NCBI GenBank assembly: GCA_023159155.1
Contig: JAJNNX010000024.1
Location: 1-64,000 of the forward strand
Direction of reading: 5' to 3'
Length of the DNA: 64,000 nucleotides
Source: Ustulina deusta
Lineage: Eukaryota > Ascomycota > Sordariomycetes > Xylariales > Xylariaceae
This document shows positions 35,720-47,064 of the stretch, one piece after another. Under the pieces are notes generated by a model. The model searched no databases. It saw only the letters and a program-made list of their open reading frames with translations, and was not told where the DNA came from. How positions within the stretch are numbered: the stretch's first letter is position 1; the number at the start of each line of letters is the position of its first letter. A program made the position numbers and the translations under genes.

Positions 35720-37052
35720 TTAGGCGGGTCCAGTCATTCTCGTCTTCATCATGCCAAGCTCGGAACTCTTTGCCCACGAACCGCTTGGCGTCTGTCGGTA
35801 ACACATGAGTTTTCCCTCATCGCCGACGCTACCAAGGATTTGACCGTCGTCATCGAAGCCAACCCTCCATACAGGGGACTGGTGGGCATCAAGTTTCGAG
35901 AGCTCTTTGGCCGTATGCTCGATCTGACCGGGCTCGCCGGTGGAGGTACGCTCTCCATGAGTTCCAGACTTATCGATCTCGACTCGTATTCCGGAGGGCG
36001 CTTGTGACAACCTACGGGGATGCATTTTTTTAGACGCCACGGTGTCGTCCGTCGTTTTACCACTGCTAATGATGTCTTCGGTGGCCCATGTCTTCCCGTC
36101 GTCCTGGGGATAAGGTGTATCGATCCTGAAGACCCGTACGAATCCATCCTGGCTGGCTGTCGCAATCATATCGTAGCCTCTGTAGTTCCCTGGCGCCCAG
36201 GCAACGTCGCGCACGAGATGTGTGTGTGGAATCTCGAGGGCAGAATAGAATTCTCGCGCCCTGGTCTCGGCACCGAAAGAACTAGTGACAGTCTCGCGGG
36301 TCCTGAATATCTTGACGCTCAGCATGCCTGAGACAACCAGACTCAAGGCATCCTGTGTCACGCCGGCGCGCAGGGCATTGTAGCACGGCTCGGGGTTTGG
36401 ATCGAATCGAACCTTGAAACACGTCTCTTCCCCTCGGTTCGGCTTCGAGCAGGCTTGGAAATCGTCGATTTTCCCATATTCGCTCAGCATCTCGGGCTGC
36501 TCGCTCTCGTACACGTAGAGGTGGCCGTCGGTGGCGAGCAGCGCAAACCAGGTGCATCGAGTGACTTCATCGTGCTTGACGGAAAAGGATCGGAAGGGAT
36601 ATCGACTCGATTTGATCTCGGATATAGCCCTCCCGTTGCCGGTCCGGGAACTGAAGCGTTTTCCAGGCGCGGCCTCGGGATCTTCTGCCCATAACTTAAA
36701 GCGGCCTTCGATGCCGAGGGAAGACAGTAGGTTGGGAGAGACGGTCGGCGGGAGCCATTGGAGCTGTTTCTGGCGTTAGCACAGCCCGGCGGAAGCGGCT
36801 TCTTCCTGTCGATTCGATTGATTGCACCTCTAGTATCTCGCCGCTATGGGCGCCCCAGTTGTCGCATAGCCGCCAAACACCGTCACGATGTCTGTTGAAG
36901 ACGCGGATCTTGCCGTCGACGCCGCCGGTGGCGCATCGATCGCCGTATGCGTTGAATGCAATTGCTTGGACCAGGTCTTTGTGTCCGTGCTGGATAATCT
37001 CAAACGTTGTGCTCCCTTCCGTCACCGTCGGCTCGCTCAATGGAGGAGCCAT
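35720..37052 (-). CDS. Nucleoporin Seh1 (WD40 beta-propeller)
   Basis: Two exons (37052-36828, 36763-35720) give 422 residues. The N-terminus has the first WD repeat (HKDLVQAIAFNAYGDRCATG, then IRVF). Next comes the Seh1 signature EILE-LQWLPPTV...NLLSSLGIEGRFKLWAEDP across the intron, then RDVAWAPG with IATASQDGFVRVF, and a final SPVWRVGFDDDGQILGSVGDEGKLMCY repeat. Seh1 is part of the Nup84/Nup107 nuclear pore subcomplex and of the SEA/GATOR2 complex on the vacuole, which regulates TORC1. Fungal orthologues are about 350-450 residues, so the length fits. Without the intron the frame breaks between EILE and LQWLPP, which fixes the splice sites. Confidence 0.93.
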
Positions 37053-38109
37053 CTTCGAGCCTGGTTAGTTGATCATGGTGGATTGGTGAGTGTGGGAGAG
37101 GCACTAGGTAGGAAGCTCCAGCTTGAATGATAAATGGGGGGGATGTTCGACAATCATTTCGCTAACCGTAGGTGCTGCACCTTAGGTGGTAATTGTACCT
37201 GTACCTGGCATGATGACCCGGCTGTTACCTAAACAATTGTGGAAGTGGGGTACCTGTGTAGCCCAATGCACAGGCCACATTCTTAAACAACCCATCCCCT
37301 ACCCATCAAATCAAAATTATTTAAGTATTAAACAAAAAAGCTCTAACCTCGGGCAATGCTCTATCACAAAGCTACTTAACAGAATCGTTCCGTCCTAAGA
37401 AGTAAAGGGATGATAAATTTTAGCCGAAGTAATGTTAAAAAGCAAAAAAGCATCTAAAGAGCCCGTGGGAAGACACGAGCTGAGAGCAGATGTAACAGCG
37501 CTGTGTCTGTGCATCTTGCAAACCCTCCAGCCATCGATGATGCCGACCAGAAGACGGGAGACGATATTAGAGATCACGCCAGGGGCGAGCGATTGTGTAT
37601 TTTTTGCCAAACGTGCAGAACTGTGGACCATCTCTCATACGAATTTTCAAGGGAGATCGATGCACAAGGGTTGCAGAGTACTGGCGTCCGGGATATCGTC
37701 GATATCCATCCCTGCGAGGCGGCCGAAGAATGGACAAGGAGAAATGCTTATTACGAGGTAGGCATATAGGCAGGTATGCTTTCTATATCAGCAATATTGA
37801 CTACCTACATACATGAAGTAGGTAGGAATTTATGTACAGCCACTTCGGGCACCGACCGGCTTTAATCGTGGACCCCTCAATGTGTGGTAGGAGTGATGAT
37901 AATGTGGTAGAGAACATTGGCTGTTCGTTGAAAAGGGAGACCAGAGGCCATGCCCAAACTGACTATTTTTTCACTGTAGCCTCAATCCTTCCTCACAAGA
38001 CTTCCACGCACAAATGTTAGAAAATAGTCTGGCACGTTGATGCTAATCGGGATATATAGGTATATATCTATTGCGGTCACTTTTCCCACCAATCGGATAT
38101 CGCACTCTT
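37053..38109. other. Intergenic between SEH1 and the aldo-keto reductase
   Basis: About 1 kb, with SEH1 upstream sequence on the left and the reductase 3' flank on the right. It contains one frame with coding-like composition (37458-37769), entered separately. The rest is AT-leaning and shows nothing recognisable. Confidence 0.5.
37458..37769 (+). other. Unassigned coding-like open stretch, possible exon or gene relic
   Basis: After a stop at 37455-37457 the frame stays open for about 100 codons without an ATG. It is rich in acidic residues and contains CIFCQTC, EFSREIDAQG and HPCEAAEEWTRRNAYYE. It ends near GAG-GTAGGC at 37757, which could be a splice donor, and it contains AG acceptors near its left end. 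It therefore looks like an internal exon, but I find no matching flanking exons and do not recognise the family. It could be a relic of a zinc-binding protein. The composition may also be chance. Confidence 0.25.
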
Positions 38110-39326
38110 CTATGCAAATATCCGGAACCCAAAGTTGTTGGGCTCGTTGAAACGCAATCCCTGATTCAGGTCTGAAATCTGTTCGATCTCTTCGTCGCTG
38201 AGGTCGAATGTGGCCGACTCGAGGTTCTGCTTTAGCCTATCGACATTGTTCGACTTCGGGATAACCGTAATGTTTCGTTGTGTGCTCTGCAAGATTTTGA
38301 CATTAGCAAGTACAATTTTTCGATACCTCTGAAGACGTAATTGTAAAGGGATCATTTACCCAGCGCAGCACGACTTGGCTGGGCGTCTTGCCGTGCTTCT
38401 CGGCGATGCTCTTGATAACGTCTACCTCAAACAGTGGTTTGGCGTTAAGAGCATCCTTATTCTTCAGCTCAAGGAAACTCTGTGGCCCGAACGACGAGTA
38501 GCCCGTGACGGCGATGTTGTTCTCCTGAGCCACCTTGATGAGTTGCGGCTGCGTCAAGTACGGGTGGTGCTCAATTTGCAGAACCGAGACCGGGATCTTG
38601 GCATACGACAACACATCGTAGATTAGCTGGGCGTTGAAGTTGGAAACTCCGATGCTCTTGACGAACCCATTGGGGTTCTCGGCAGTCTGCACCATGTCCT
38701 CCAAGGCTTTCCACGTCTCCGAGATGGGCACCTTGGCGAGAGGCGAGACTTTGGTCTGCTCCTTGTCTGTCCAGAAGCAAGGCCAACGGAGTTGATCGAA
38801 GGGGATAAACTCGAGTGAGATGGGGAAGTGGATGAGGAATAGATCGAAGTAGCCGATGCCCCAGGCCTCGAGCTCGAGCTTCGCCATCTCGAAGGCATGC
38901 TCGCGCTTGTGGTAGTTGTTCCATAGCTTCGAAGTAATGAACAAGTCCTCGCGCTTTACGATGCCCTCGTCGATAGCTCGGCGCACACCCTCACCTGCCT
39001 CTTTGCTGTTTGTGTAGTCATATGCGCCGTCGATTTGGCGGTACCCAAGCTTAATTGCGTTGTACACTATGTTTTTCTAGGCGTCAACACAGTTTCACTA
39101 TTTCATTGGGCCACCTTCCTTCGCCCGATGCCGTTATTACTGAGACTGACAATTAGATCGATAGACATACCTTGCTTGGCACACGTCTCGCGAGGGACTT
39201 TCCAGATACCAAAGCCGATGAGCGGCATGGTCTACAGAACATGTCAGCCCCTTGCCACGGTCATGACGAGCCATGAGAACTTACATAGCCAGAGGCCAAC
39301 TTGTGAGAGGGAACTTGGTCCGCCAT
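38110..39326 (-). CDS. Aldo-keto reductase, NAD(P)H-dependent D-xylose reductase type
   Basis: Four exons (39326-39285, 39231-39171, 39066-38327, 38286-38110) give 339 residues. The AKR2B features are present: MPLIGFGIWKVP at the N-terminus, GYRQIDGAYDYTNSKEAGEG with the catalytic Asp and Tyr, the catalytic Lys in FITSKLWN, the active-site His in LFLIHFPIS, SIGVSNFNAQ, IEHHPYLTQPQL, and the cofactor loop VIPKSNNVDRLKQN. The C-terminus GFRIFA is also family-typical. It reduces xylose and other aldoses to alditols in the cytosol, the first step of fungal pentose catabolism. The length equals that of known xylose reductases (about 320-340). Related AKRs act on other carbonyls, so the sugar substrate is inferred from close motif agreement. 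Confidence 0.92.
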
Positions 39327-39774
39327 GGTTTTTCTTTTTAGCGAGGAGGAATCTCAAGGGGAAATTGGCCAGTGTGGGATGGTGTGAGTTGTTCGAGATT
39401 GCTAATGAGGGGACCCCTCTTGTGCACCAAGCCCTGAGGGGTCGAGTTGTGGGTAGGTCCACGGTGTTACTTGGCCCGATGACGTTACCTACGGAGTTGC
39501 CTTCAGAATAGGAAATCCTTCCAAGGTTGCAGCAGAGTGGATATTGACGTTATACAGAAGAGTTAATTGACATGCATGCAACACCACAAGGGGTAATTAT
39601 GTACCTAGGTACCTATCTGGACACCGGCAGAAACCCCTGAAACATGGATGGAACCCCACCATGGATACAGGTACCCGAAGTACCCCACGGCGCGTCATGC
39701 AACTTGCAGGCTCCAAGTCTTTACTTTACCACTTACACGCGATATGATATATTCCTCTTCATCGACCCAAATTC
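39327..39774. other. Divergent promoter region, aldo-keto reductase / PSF2
   Basis: About 450 bp separates the two divergently transcribed starts. It contains the palindrome GTACCTAGGTAC at 39601-39612 and several TACC words. No defined operator is recognised. Confidence 0.6.
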
Positions 39775-40725
39775 ATGGCCCTCCCACTCCCGTCCGGCCT
39801 CGTGCCGACCGAGGTCGCCTTCATCTGTGAGATGGAAATGATCACCATCGTCCCGCGACAAAGACTCGAGTCCATCCCCATGCTCAGCGTACGATACCCA
39901 TAGACGCCATCATATAAATATCCCACCGATCCGACCCCACCACCCCGCCAGATTTCGCAATGCAATGCGATGCGATTCACAGCCATACTCCCCTCACATC
40001 CATACGTCAAGCTCAACTAGAAGCCCACGAATCTAACTCTCAAGCAGGGCAAAACCCCCGCCCTCCGCCCCCCCCGCCGCGCCGACCTCCCCCTCTGGCT
40101 CGCGCTCCTGCTCAAGAAACAACGCCGCGCGAACATCGTGCCGCCGCCCTGGCTTCTCTCCGCCTCGCTGCAGGAGCTCGTCAACGCCGAGACGAACCTC
40201 GACCCGCAGGCATTCAGTCCGCCGCCGCCGCCGCCGATGCGGTCCGACGGACGCGGTGTCGCGAGAGCATACGCTACGACCACCACAACGACGACGACGG
40301 GGGGTCAGGCAGACGGCGACACGAAGGAATTGATCCTGGCCTCTCCGTTCCTGCCGAGCTGCACGCAGGACGCGCCCTCGGGGTATCTGCCGTACCATTG
40401 GCGCGAGATCGGGGAGACGCTGCTCGCGCATGCCGCCGACGACATCCCGAATGCGCCCGAGGTCAGGGCCCTGCTGAGGGACTTGCAGGAGGTGCGGGCG
40501 GCCAAGATGCGGGCTAGCACGCAGCATCTCGAGGGAGGGGGCGGGGTTTTGAAATTAAGGGGCGTCGGCGCCATGGAACTTGCCGAGAGCAGGGGGTTTG
40601 TCTTGAGCGTCGTGGATGGCGTGCGGAAGCTCGGGGCGAGTATAGAGGCTGCGCGGCGTGAGAAGGAGTCGGAGCGCGGCCGCGATGGTGGTGGGGATGA
40701 GAGCGACGACGATATGGAGTTGTGA
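39775..40725 (+). CDS. GINS complex subunit Psf2 (DNA replication)
   Basis: Two exons (39775-39888, 40048-40725) give 263 residues. The N-terminus [19 protein letters not shown] with [12 protein letters not shown], then [23 protein letters not shown], is diagnostic of Psf2. Later ESFLPSYWxEIG-like residues appear as [15 protein letters not shown], followed by [15 protein letters not shown] joins Mcm2-7 and Cdc45 to form the replicative CMG helicase. Orthologues are about 200-260 residues. The excess here is a proline-, threonine- and glycine-rich insertion between the two conserved halves (about residues 84-120) and an acidic tail ending DESDDDMEL. The 159-bp intron is in phase 0. Confidence 0.93.
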
Positions 40726-41134
40726 GGGACGAAAGATGGGTGATGGACATGACCCATGGCGTTTTGATACCACATTTCGATTACGGGGACGGCACATATA
40801 TATACATCTCCCAAGTATATATATACTTTATATATATATATATGTATTGGGTGAGCGAGAAAAGAGACGGAATCGGATGTTCTACGACTTTGACGTTATA
40901 CCCATACAAGAAATATACAGGGAGAATCACTTCACGACCTTGAGCAGAGCGCCTTGGGGGAAATTTCATCCAAGATTTGTTTGCCTGGGACTTTTCATTC
41001 GCAAAAAAAAAAAAAAAAAAAAAAAACAAGTCACGCTAATATGCCGATGCAAGAAACCACCCCCTGTCTACTGACCTACCTAAAGTCCATACCAACCAAA
41101 AAAACAATAACCCAGGATACGTATCACATTGAAA

Positions 41135-41170
<36 letters not shown>

Positions 41171-41208
41171 GACTAGCCACGATTGGAACCAACAAATACT
41201 CACCCAAC
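40726..41208. repeat. Low-complexity intergenic stretch (TA repeats, poly-A, GACA repeats)
   Basis: Between PSF2 and the hypothetical gene there are TATATA tracts (40796-40850), a run of 24 A (41003-41026) and about seven GACA units (41145-41173). No coding sequence is supported. Confidence 0.75.
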
Positions 41209-42374
41209 TCACCTATCGGGGAACAGCAAGCGCGTCCCATCCTGAAAGAAGCGATACCGCAGCGGCCTGCTCGCGACCTCGCTCGCCTCGCGGATGGCCG
41301 CCTCGGCATACCAAAGACACCTGTACATGCCCCCGCCGTCCGGGCCGCCGCACACGAACGAGGTCCCGCACGGGCTGTCGGCTGCCACGACGAACTGGCA
41401 GAGGACGTACACGGCCAGCAAGACGGCGCCGCCGCCGACGAAGACGGGGGCCGTCCGCCGGACGCACGCCGCCCAGAAGCCCAGCTCGGCGGCGAGAGAA
41501 TGCGCCTCGCGTCCTGTGCGGGTTTGCGCGGGGTCTGCTGTAATCCCTGTGTTAGCCGTTGCGTCCTCTCTGTAGCGGTGGGGAATAGGGAGGTGCTGAG
41601 AGGGGCGGTAGAACCAACCTAAGTGATTAATTCTCGCGTGTCAAGGGGAAGGGGGGAAGGGGGGAAGGGATACTCACCTCGACCAGGGCGTCTCGCCCTG
41701 TCCTCGTCATCGCCGACACACCAGTTAACCACGGCCTCCGCAAACTCCGCAACCCGGGGGGCGTACTCGGCAAGCCAGGCAGCAGTCTGCTCCTTCAGCT
41801 TGTCGTCGTCCTCGTCCTCGCCGACACGCCAGTTAAACACGGCCTCCGCGAAATCCGCAACCCGGGGGGCGTACTCGGCAACCCAGACAGCAGTCTGCTC
41901 CTTCAGCTTGTCGTCGTCGTCCTCGTCGTCGCCGAAAGAACAAGTAGACACCGCCCCCACAAACTCAGCAAACCCGAAAGGCTCCTCCTCGTCGTCGTTC
42001 TCGTCGTTCTCGTCCCCCTCGTCCACGAAGTAATCAGCATAGCGATCCAGGCCGCGGGAGAAGCCGGCCCAGAAGCGCGCGATCCAGAGCGGCATGGGGG
42101 AGTCGAGGAGCTCGTCGCGGAAGAAGACGTCGGCGAGGCTGGCGGGCAGGAACACGAGGAAGGCCGCCACCCTGGTCATGAAGTGCCCCGCGACCCCGGT
42201 CCCGTCGATGAACTCGCGGAAGAGCCGCCGCCGGTTCACCAGCGCCAGGTACAGCGTCGGCACGCCGACGAGGCCCCGGAGAGGCACCCGTGCCGCGAGG
42301 AACCAGTTCCACGCGTCTGCTGGGAGGGATTTCCATCCCTCCATTTTGAAGAATCGGTCCCGTGCCTCGTCCAT
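41209..42374 (-). CDS. Hypothetical membrane protein with acidic 36-residue tandem repeats
   Basis: Two exons (42374-41678, 41537-41209) join in phase 1 to 341 residues. I do not recognise the family. The N-terminal 120 residues contain hydrophobic stretches (LVGVPTLYLALV and HFMTRVAAFLVFLPASLADVFF). An acidic middle holds two near-identical 36-residue repeats with DDKLKEQTA-W-AEYAPRVA-FAEAV-NW-VG plus a degenerate third copy before them (FAEFVGAVSTCSFGDDED). The DNA period is 108 bp (41711-41930). A C-terminal transmembrane helix lies near residues 262-284 (VFVGGGAVLLAVYVLCQFVV), followed by a four-cysteine tail. It is probably anchored in a membrane, but the role is unknown. The ORF could continue through a GTGAGT that overlaps the TGA stop codon. 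Confidence 0.65.
41711..41935 (-). repeat. Coding minisatellite, two 108-bp units
   Basis: Units begin at 41711 and 41819, with a decayed third unit from about 41930. They encode the 36-residue repeats of the hypothetical protein. The two full units are nearly identical in DNA, which points to recent duplication or homogenisation. Confidence 0.85.
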
Positions 42375-43007
42375 TGCGGGGGGTGCTGCTTGGGTATATG
42401 TTGTTGTTGTTGCTTGTGGTGGTGTTATTTTCGCAATGCGCGATTGCGGTGTGATAGGATGGATATTGATCTCTGTGAGTGTGTGTATTGGCGTGATGAT
42501 GTGTTAGATATATGCTGCGTAGATTGCTTTGTAAAAGGGGGGGGGCAAGACAAGGGGGGGAGTTCAAACAATGCATCTGTTTTGTTAGCGAAACACTTGT
42601 TTCGTCCAAAATATCTAGTTAATTAACTTCCTTTTTATCTATGTGCTAGAACTTTGGCAAAGTTAGGTGTGATAATGTTTTTGTTTAGAAACCAAGTGTG
42701 TTTTCAGAACAGGTAGACTAGATACCTAAGACGATGAGGAAGACTAGTGAAACAAACCCCTAACTATTGACTGTACAATTGCAAAATTTTTGTATCGAAT
42801 ACTACTGAACAATGCGTCTATGACTCTTGATGCAACCATACCGATTTTTATACATATGTCCAAAAGCAAAGAGCGGAAGAGATCTGATAGGCCAAATCTT
42901 TGCTAGGAGCTCCTTAGATATTGTTGAGCTTAATATCTATAGCCGCGTGCCTGCACCTCTAAAAGCTGAATTAAATGCCCCTTTAATCTCCTGTAATACA
43001 AAATTGA
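42375..43007. other. Intergenic, upstream of the hypothetical gene and 3' of the SNF2 gene
   Basis: About 630 bp, with TGTTGT repeats near 42400, a G8-9 run near 42538 and AT-rich sequence to the right. No gene is supported. Confidence 0.55.
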
Positions 43008-45884
43008 TCAGGAAGTAGTTACTTGCGTTATGCCATCGGCGCCTGTTTCGACAACCGTAAAGCCGGCAGTATTGCCAGCCCCAGCAGCAGCTCTATCAAA
43101 GGCAGCGTCGCTCCTAGGAAGGGTGTTAGTAATTCTAGCGGAATGGAGAGGAAGGATTGTAGTACCTGTCCAACAAGGTCTCAATGTCCTCTTGACTAAG
43201 AATCTTGTCTCCACCACTATGCTTGTAGACCTCACCGTCTTTGAGCAATAGGGCTTTCAAGGTTTCTTTGTCGATATCTTCGCCTGCATCAAGTTTCTGG
43301 CTCATATTTTTGAAACCACCTTTCTTAATCACGAGCTTCTCCAATCGACGTTTTGCGTCAGCACTTAGAAGGAGCTCCTCTTCTACCGTACCCTTCGTCG
43401 CAAACCGATAGATAACAACTGGCCGTGTCTGACCAATGCGATGGCACCGATCTTGAGCCTGAAGGTCTTGTTGTGGATTCCAATCGCTGCACCCCCAATT
43501 AGCACATCTTTTTTGACTGAAATTACTTCTCAACTCACGAATCAAAGAGTATAACTGTGTCGGCACTCGCGAGATTAATTCCTTGACCACCTGCCCTAGT
43601 GGACAGCAAAAAGACCTTGTGTTCGGGGTCTTCGTTGAAATCTTTAATTTGTTGCCTTCGTTCTGCTTGAGATACGCTTCCATCAATGCGACACACGTTC
43701 CACCTGCGCAACTCAGAACAGTAGTCATGCAGGATGTCTAGCTGAATCTTGAACTGCGAGAATATTAACACCTTATGGCCGCGTTCGAATAACGCAGGTA
43801 GTAATCGATCTAATAAAAGCATTTTCCCGGAAGCGGTGACAATGCTTTCATCAATTGGCTCGTTGGTATCGTAGGCCCAGGGATTATAAAAGTTGTGGGG
43901 GGTGTTGCAGACGAGTCGCAACTGCATGAGCGGATTCCCAAGCTTTTTATCGGCAATTTGGAGCTCTGCGGCATGTTAGCAAACATACAATATTCTTCGA
44001 AGCTCAGTTACGTACTAGCTAACTCAAGCGTCTCGGCTCGTTTAATCTCATCAGCATCTCGAAAGTCTTCCTCAAGATCTTCTTGTTGGGTCTCCAATTC
44101 CTTGGCTAGCATGTCTTCAAAAGCATCATCATCAAGTTTGTCCTCATCAACGTCATCCGGTACCTTGTAGGACACGGGGTTCTTCCGAGAGCGTCCTCGG
44201 GGTCGTGAGGCCGTCGATGGGGTCGACTGTCGGCTGGATTTGGCGCTTTTCGGCAAGGACACCTCGCTAGTGGGTGATGTTTTTCTCTTTGGAACTGCCT
44301 TCGGGGTTGTTGAAGAGTTCTTCGATGTTACATTAGACTGAACCAATGCTTTATTTTTTGGCCTCATCATCATGGCAAAGGCATTGTTTGCTGGTGGAGG
44401 GGTTATCTCTGTGCGGTGCGAACTAGCCGCCCGTGACGACTGCCGACTCGATCGTTTGGAACTGTTTGGGGTGTTGTCGCCTCCCGTCAATCTTTCTACA
44501 ACTTTGTTCTCCAAGTAGCTTCTCGTGTCGGTTTTCTTGTCGTTGACAACGTTATAGAGGTCAGTTTGTTCTTTTGTCATTGGTGCGAAGAGCACATATT
44601 CACGCTTCTTGGGTAAGTAGGCGGCTACATCGGCTTTGATTCGTCGAAGCAGCAATGGTTGAAGAACTTTATGAATCTTGGAAACTAGCGATTGACTTTC
44701 CTTGTCTTCAATGAATTGAGCCGTTCCCTCCTCATCCTGCAGGTCGCTGAAGTCGAACCACACCTCGAACGCCTCCCAATCAAGGAAGGTTTCTGGCATT
44801 AGAAAATGAAGGAGGGACCACAATTCCTTCAGATTATTCTGCAATGGCGTTCCCGTAATGAGTAGACGTGTGGCTGATTTGAATTGCTGTAGCTCTCTGA
44901 AAAGCTTGGCGTCTGCATTCTTCATCCGATGTCCCTCATCCTGAGAATGCATTAGCTTTGAAAACCTAGGTTAATAGAAACTATATATACCACAACGATG
45001 AATGCCCAATCGATCTTTGACAGTGCTGCATGATCCCTCAAGACCATCTCATACGATGTGCAGACAACAGGAAATCTCTGGTTTGGGCTGCCCTTTTGAT
45101 AGTGTTTCATAATCTTATCTCGAAAGATCTGCTGACGCTCTTCGATGGTTCCGTGATATAAAACAAACGGTATTGTCGGGGTCCATTTCTGGAACTCGTC
45201 CTGCCAATTTGATAGTGTGCTTAATGGAGCGATGACAAGATGTGGTCCGAAGTACTCTTCTTGTTCTCGCAAGAGGGCGACTAATGAGATGACTTGGATT
45301 GTTTTCCCTATCCCTTATTAGCGTACAGCAGGAGATGGTTAGCTGGGGTGATGAGGCTAACCGAGACCCATCTCATCTGCGAGGATGCCGCTCATGCCTT
45401 GGAGACATATCTCATACATCCATGTGAGCCCTTCTAGCTGGTAATCTCTCATGGTGCCGCCGGACATTATGTTGGGCTGTTTCTTGAGCGCCAACCCAGC
45501 ATCTGCCAATGCCTGGTTATCGAAGTCGCGACCAACACGGCCCAGTGCTTTCGTCTTCTGAGTCAAGATATCACTGAAGATCGTGGATTTGCGCAGCAGC
45601 TCGTCGAGCTCCTTAGCTTTCCGAGCCTTCTCTTGCGGCGACAGTTCTATCTTCTTCCGTTTCCTGCGGGCCGCCAATCGTTTCGCTTCGGCTCGTGTGT
45701 TCTCCGCGCGCGCCTTCTTCTCTTCAGTCAGCATTTGCTGCTCCGCGAAAGTCGAGGTAAGCCCCATCCTCTCGGTGCCTTTCCCTCCAATTGAAGGAGG
45801 AGACGAAGGTGGGCTAGTGGCAGGGCTGGAGCGACGAGAGGGTGACGTGGGAGAATCTATATCGGAGGATTCACTAAAGGCCAT
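43008..45884 (-). CDS. SNF2-family chromatin remodeler, LSH/HELLS (Irc5, MUS-30) type
   Basis: Six exons (45884-45362, 45307-44991, 44940-44016, 43965-43539, 43486-43166, 43113-43008) give 872 residues. Motifs in order: [12 protein letters not shown]; Walker A DEMGLGKTIQ at 171-180 split by intron 1; [18 protein letters not shown] at 281-288 starting exon 3; [19 protein letters not shown]; the RRIKADV motif; [38 protein letters not shown]. An insertion rich in Ser, Pro and Lys separates the two RecA-like lobes, as in LSH/DDM1 proteins. The N-terminus is Ser/Pro-rich, then a basic coiled coil. The family promotes genome stability, and DNA methylation in organisms that methylate. It is divergent from TOA2. 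Introns are 50-54 bp. Confidence 0.93.
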
Positions 45885-46516
45885 CGCGGAATTCCGGGTT
45901 GTTAATCGGGAAACACGACGAGGAGCGCAGATTAGGAGCTAGATGATGTAAGTATAAGGAAAATTGAGAAGCCGTGGATGACACTGAAGATATAAGACTG
46001 AAGATTGGAAGCGAATGATGACAGTTCCAATTGGGGGATTGGATTGGTTGGGACAAGTTCTGTGAGAGCCAACACCAAGGAAATTGTAGGTGCTGTAAAA
46101 AGTGATGATTTCAGCGCGTCACCCTTGCTCGATTTAGTGACGCGAATTGCCTGCGAAGTCACGCGTTAAGTGGCCTTGGCAGTGGGAGGAAGTTACCTGC
46201 ATTCAGCCAGTGGAAGTGGGGGCCTGAAGAGAGAATGAGCAGCCCCACTTCTCCGGCTTCAGTCTGCACCGTGATGTACCTAGTACCTACATGTACCTAG
46301 GTACCTTCCTAATGCGCCACTTCCTTAGTCAGATGCTGCCTGCGGCAGTGCTACCTACCTCCCTACATCATTTACCGGCGCCATTGACAACCCACCCCTT
46401 CTCTCCCTTTCAACAACGATTGCGCAACACCTCCGACGACCAGCACTGCCAGAAGCACACGTGAAGGACAATCGCACAAACAACAAGGCTCGGATTGGAG
46501 TGTATCGTTGTTCAAG
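45885..46516. promoter_or_regulatory. Shared divergent promoter of the SNF2 remodeler and TFIIA small subunit
   Basis: About 630 bp lies between two divergent start codons. Near 46275-46306 there is a cluster of TGTACCTA/TAGGTACC words forming overlapping palindromes, a motif also seen in other intergenic regions here. Factor binding is not known. Confidence 0.45.
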
Positions 46517-47064
46517 ATGGCAACCGGGGCGCAGAATTTCTACGAGTTGTATCGCCGCAGCAGGTACAGCGCCATACCATCCATATGTTTCCAAGGGAGG
46601 CTGGATGAGAGCCTGTTTTAGATTGCGCGAACTTTGCTAACCAGAGCCTCTGTTCCCTCGTTCATAGCATCGGCGGCGCGCTCACAGATACGCTTGATGA
46701 CCTCATCACCCAGAACAACATCGATCCGCAGCTCGCCATGAAGGTCCTGGCCAATTTCGACCGGGCGATTACCGAGGTCTTGCAGGACAAGGTCCGGTCC
46801 CGGCTGACTTTCAAGGTGAGTGAAGCCGGGGGGTAGTCAGGGCCTGGTTGTTCGTTTATCTGGCAGCTGAAGGCCGAAGACTGACTCATACCTCGATCGA
46901 CTATTTTGCAGGGCAGCCTCGATACCTACCGTTTCTGCGATGAAGTCTGGACGTTTCAACTGAAGAACGTCACTTTCAAGATGGAGAATGGCGGACAACT
47001 TGTTACGGCTGACCGAGTCAAGATCGTCTCCTGCACTGCTAAGCCCACAACTGCAGCTGCGTAA
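46517..47064 (+). CDS. TOA2: Transcription initiation factor IIA small (gamma) subunit
   Basis: Three exons (46517-46563, 46668-46815, 46912-47064) give 115 residues, the normal size. The N-terminal four-helix-bundle segment contains [22 protein letters not shown] with ALTDTLD, then [13 protein letters not shown] and LRSRLTFK-like VRSRLTFK. The C-terminal beta-barrel part has [20 protein letters not shown] and VKIVSCTAK. With the large subunit it stabilises TBP on promoter DNA in the nucleus for RNA polymerase II initiation. Both introns are short with standard borders. Confidence 0.96.

Noticed and set aside
39960..40517. 185-codon frame and other long frames overlapping PSF2
   Set aside because: These are alternative frames of the GC-rich PSF2 exon and its intron. 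They are Arg/Pro/Ala-rich and unlike any recognised protein.
41145..41173. GACA repeat and nearby poly-A considered as a possible CRISPR-like or integration feature
   Set aside because: These are simple tetranucleotide and mononucleotide microsatellites with no spacers.
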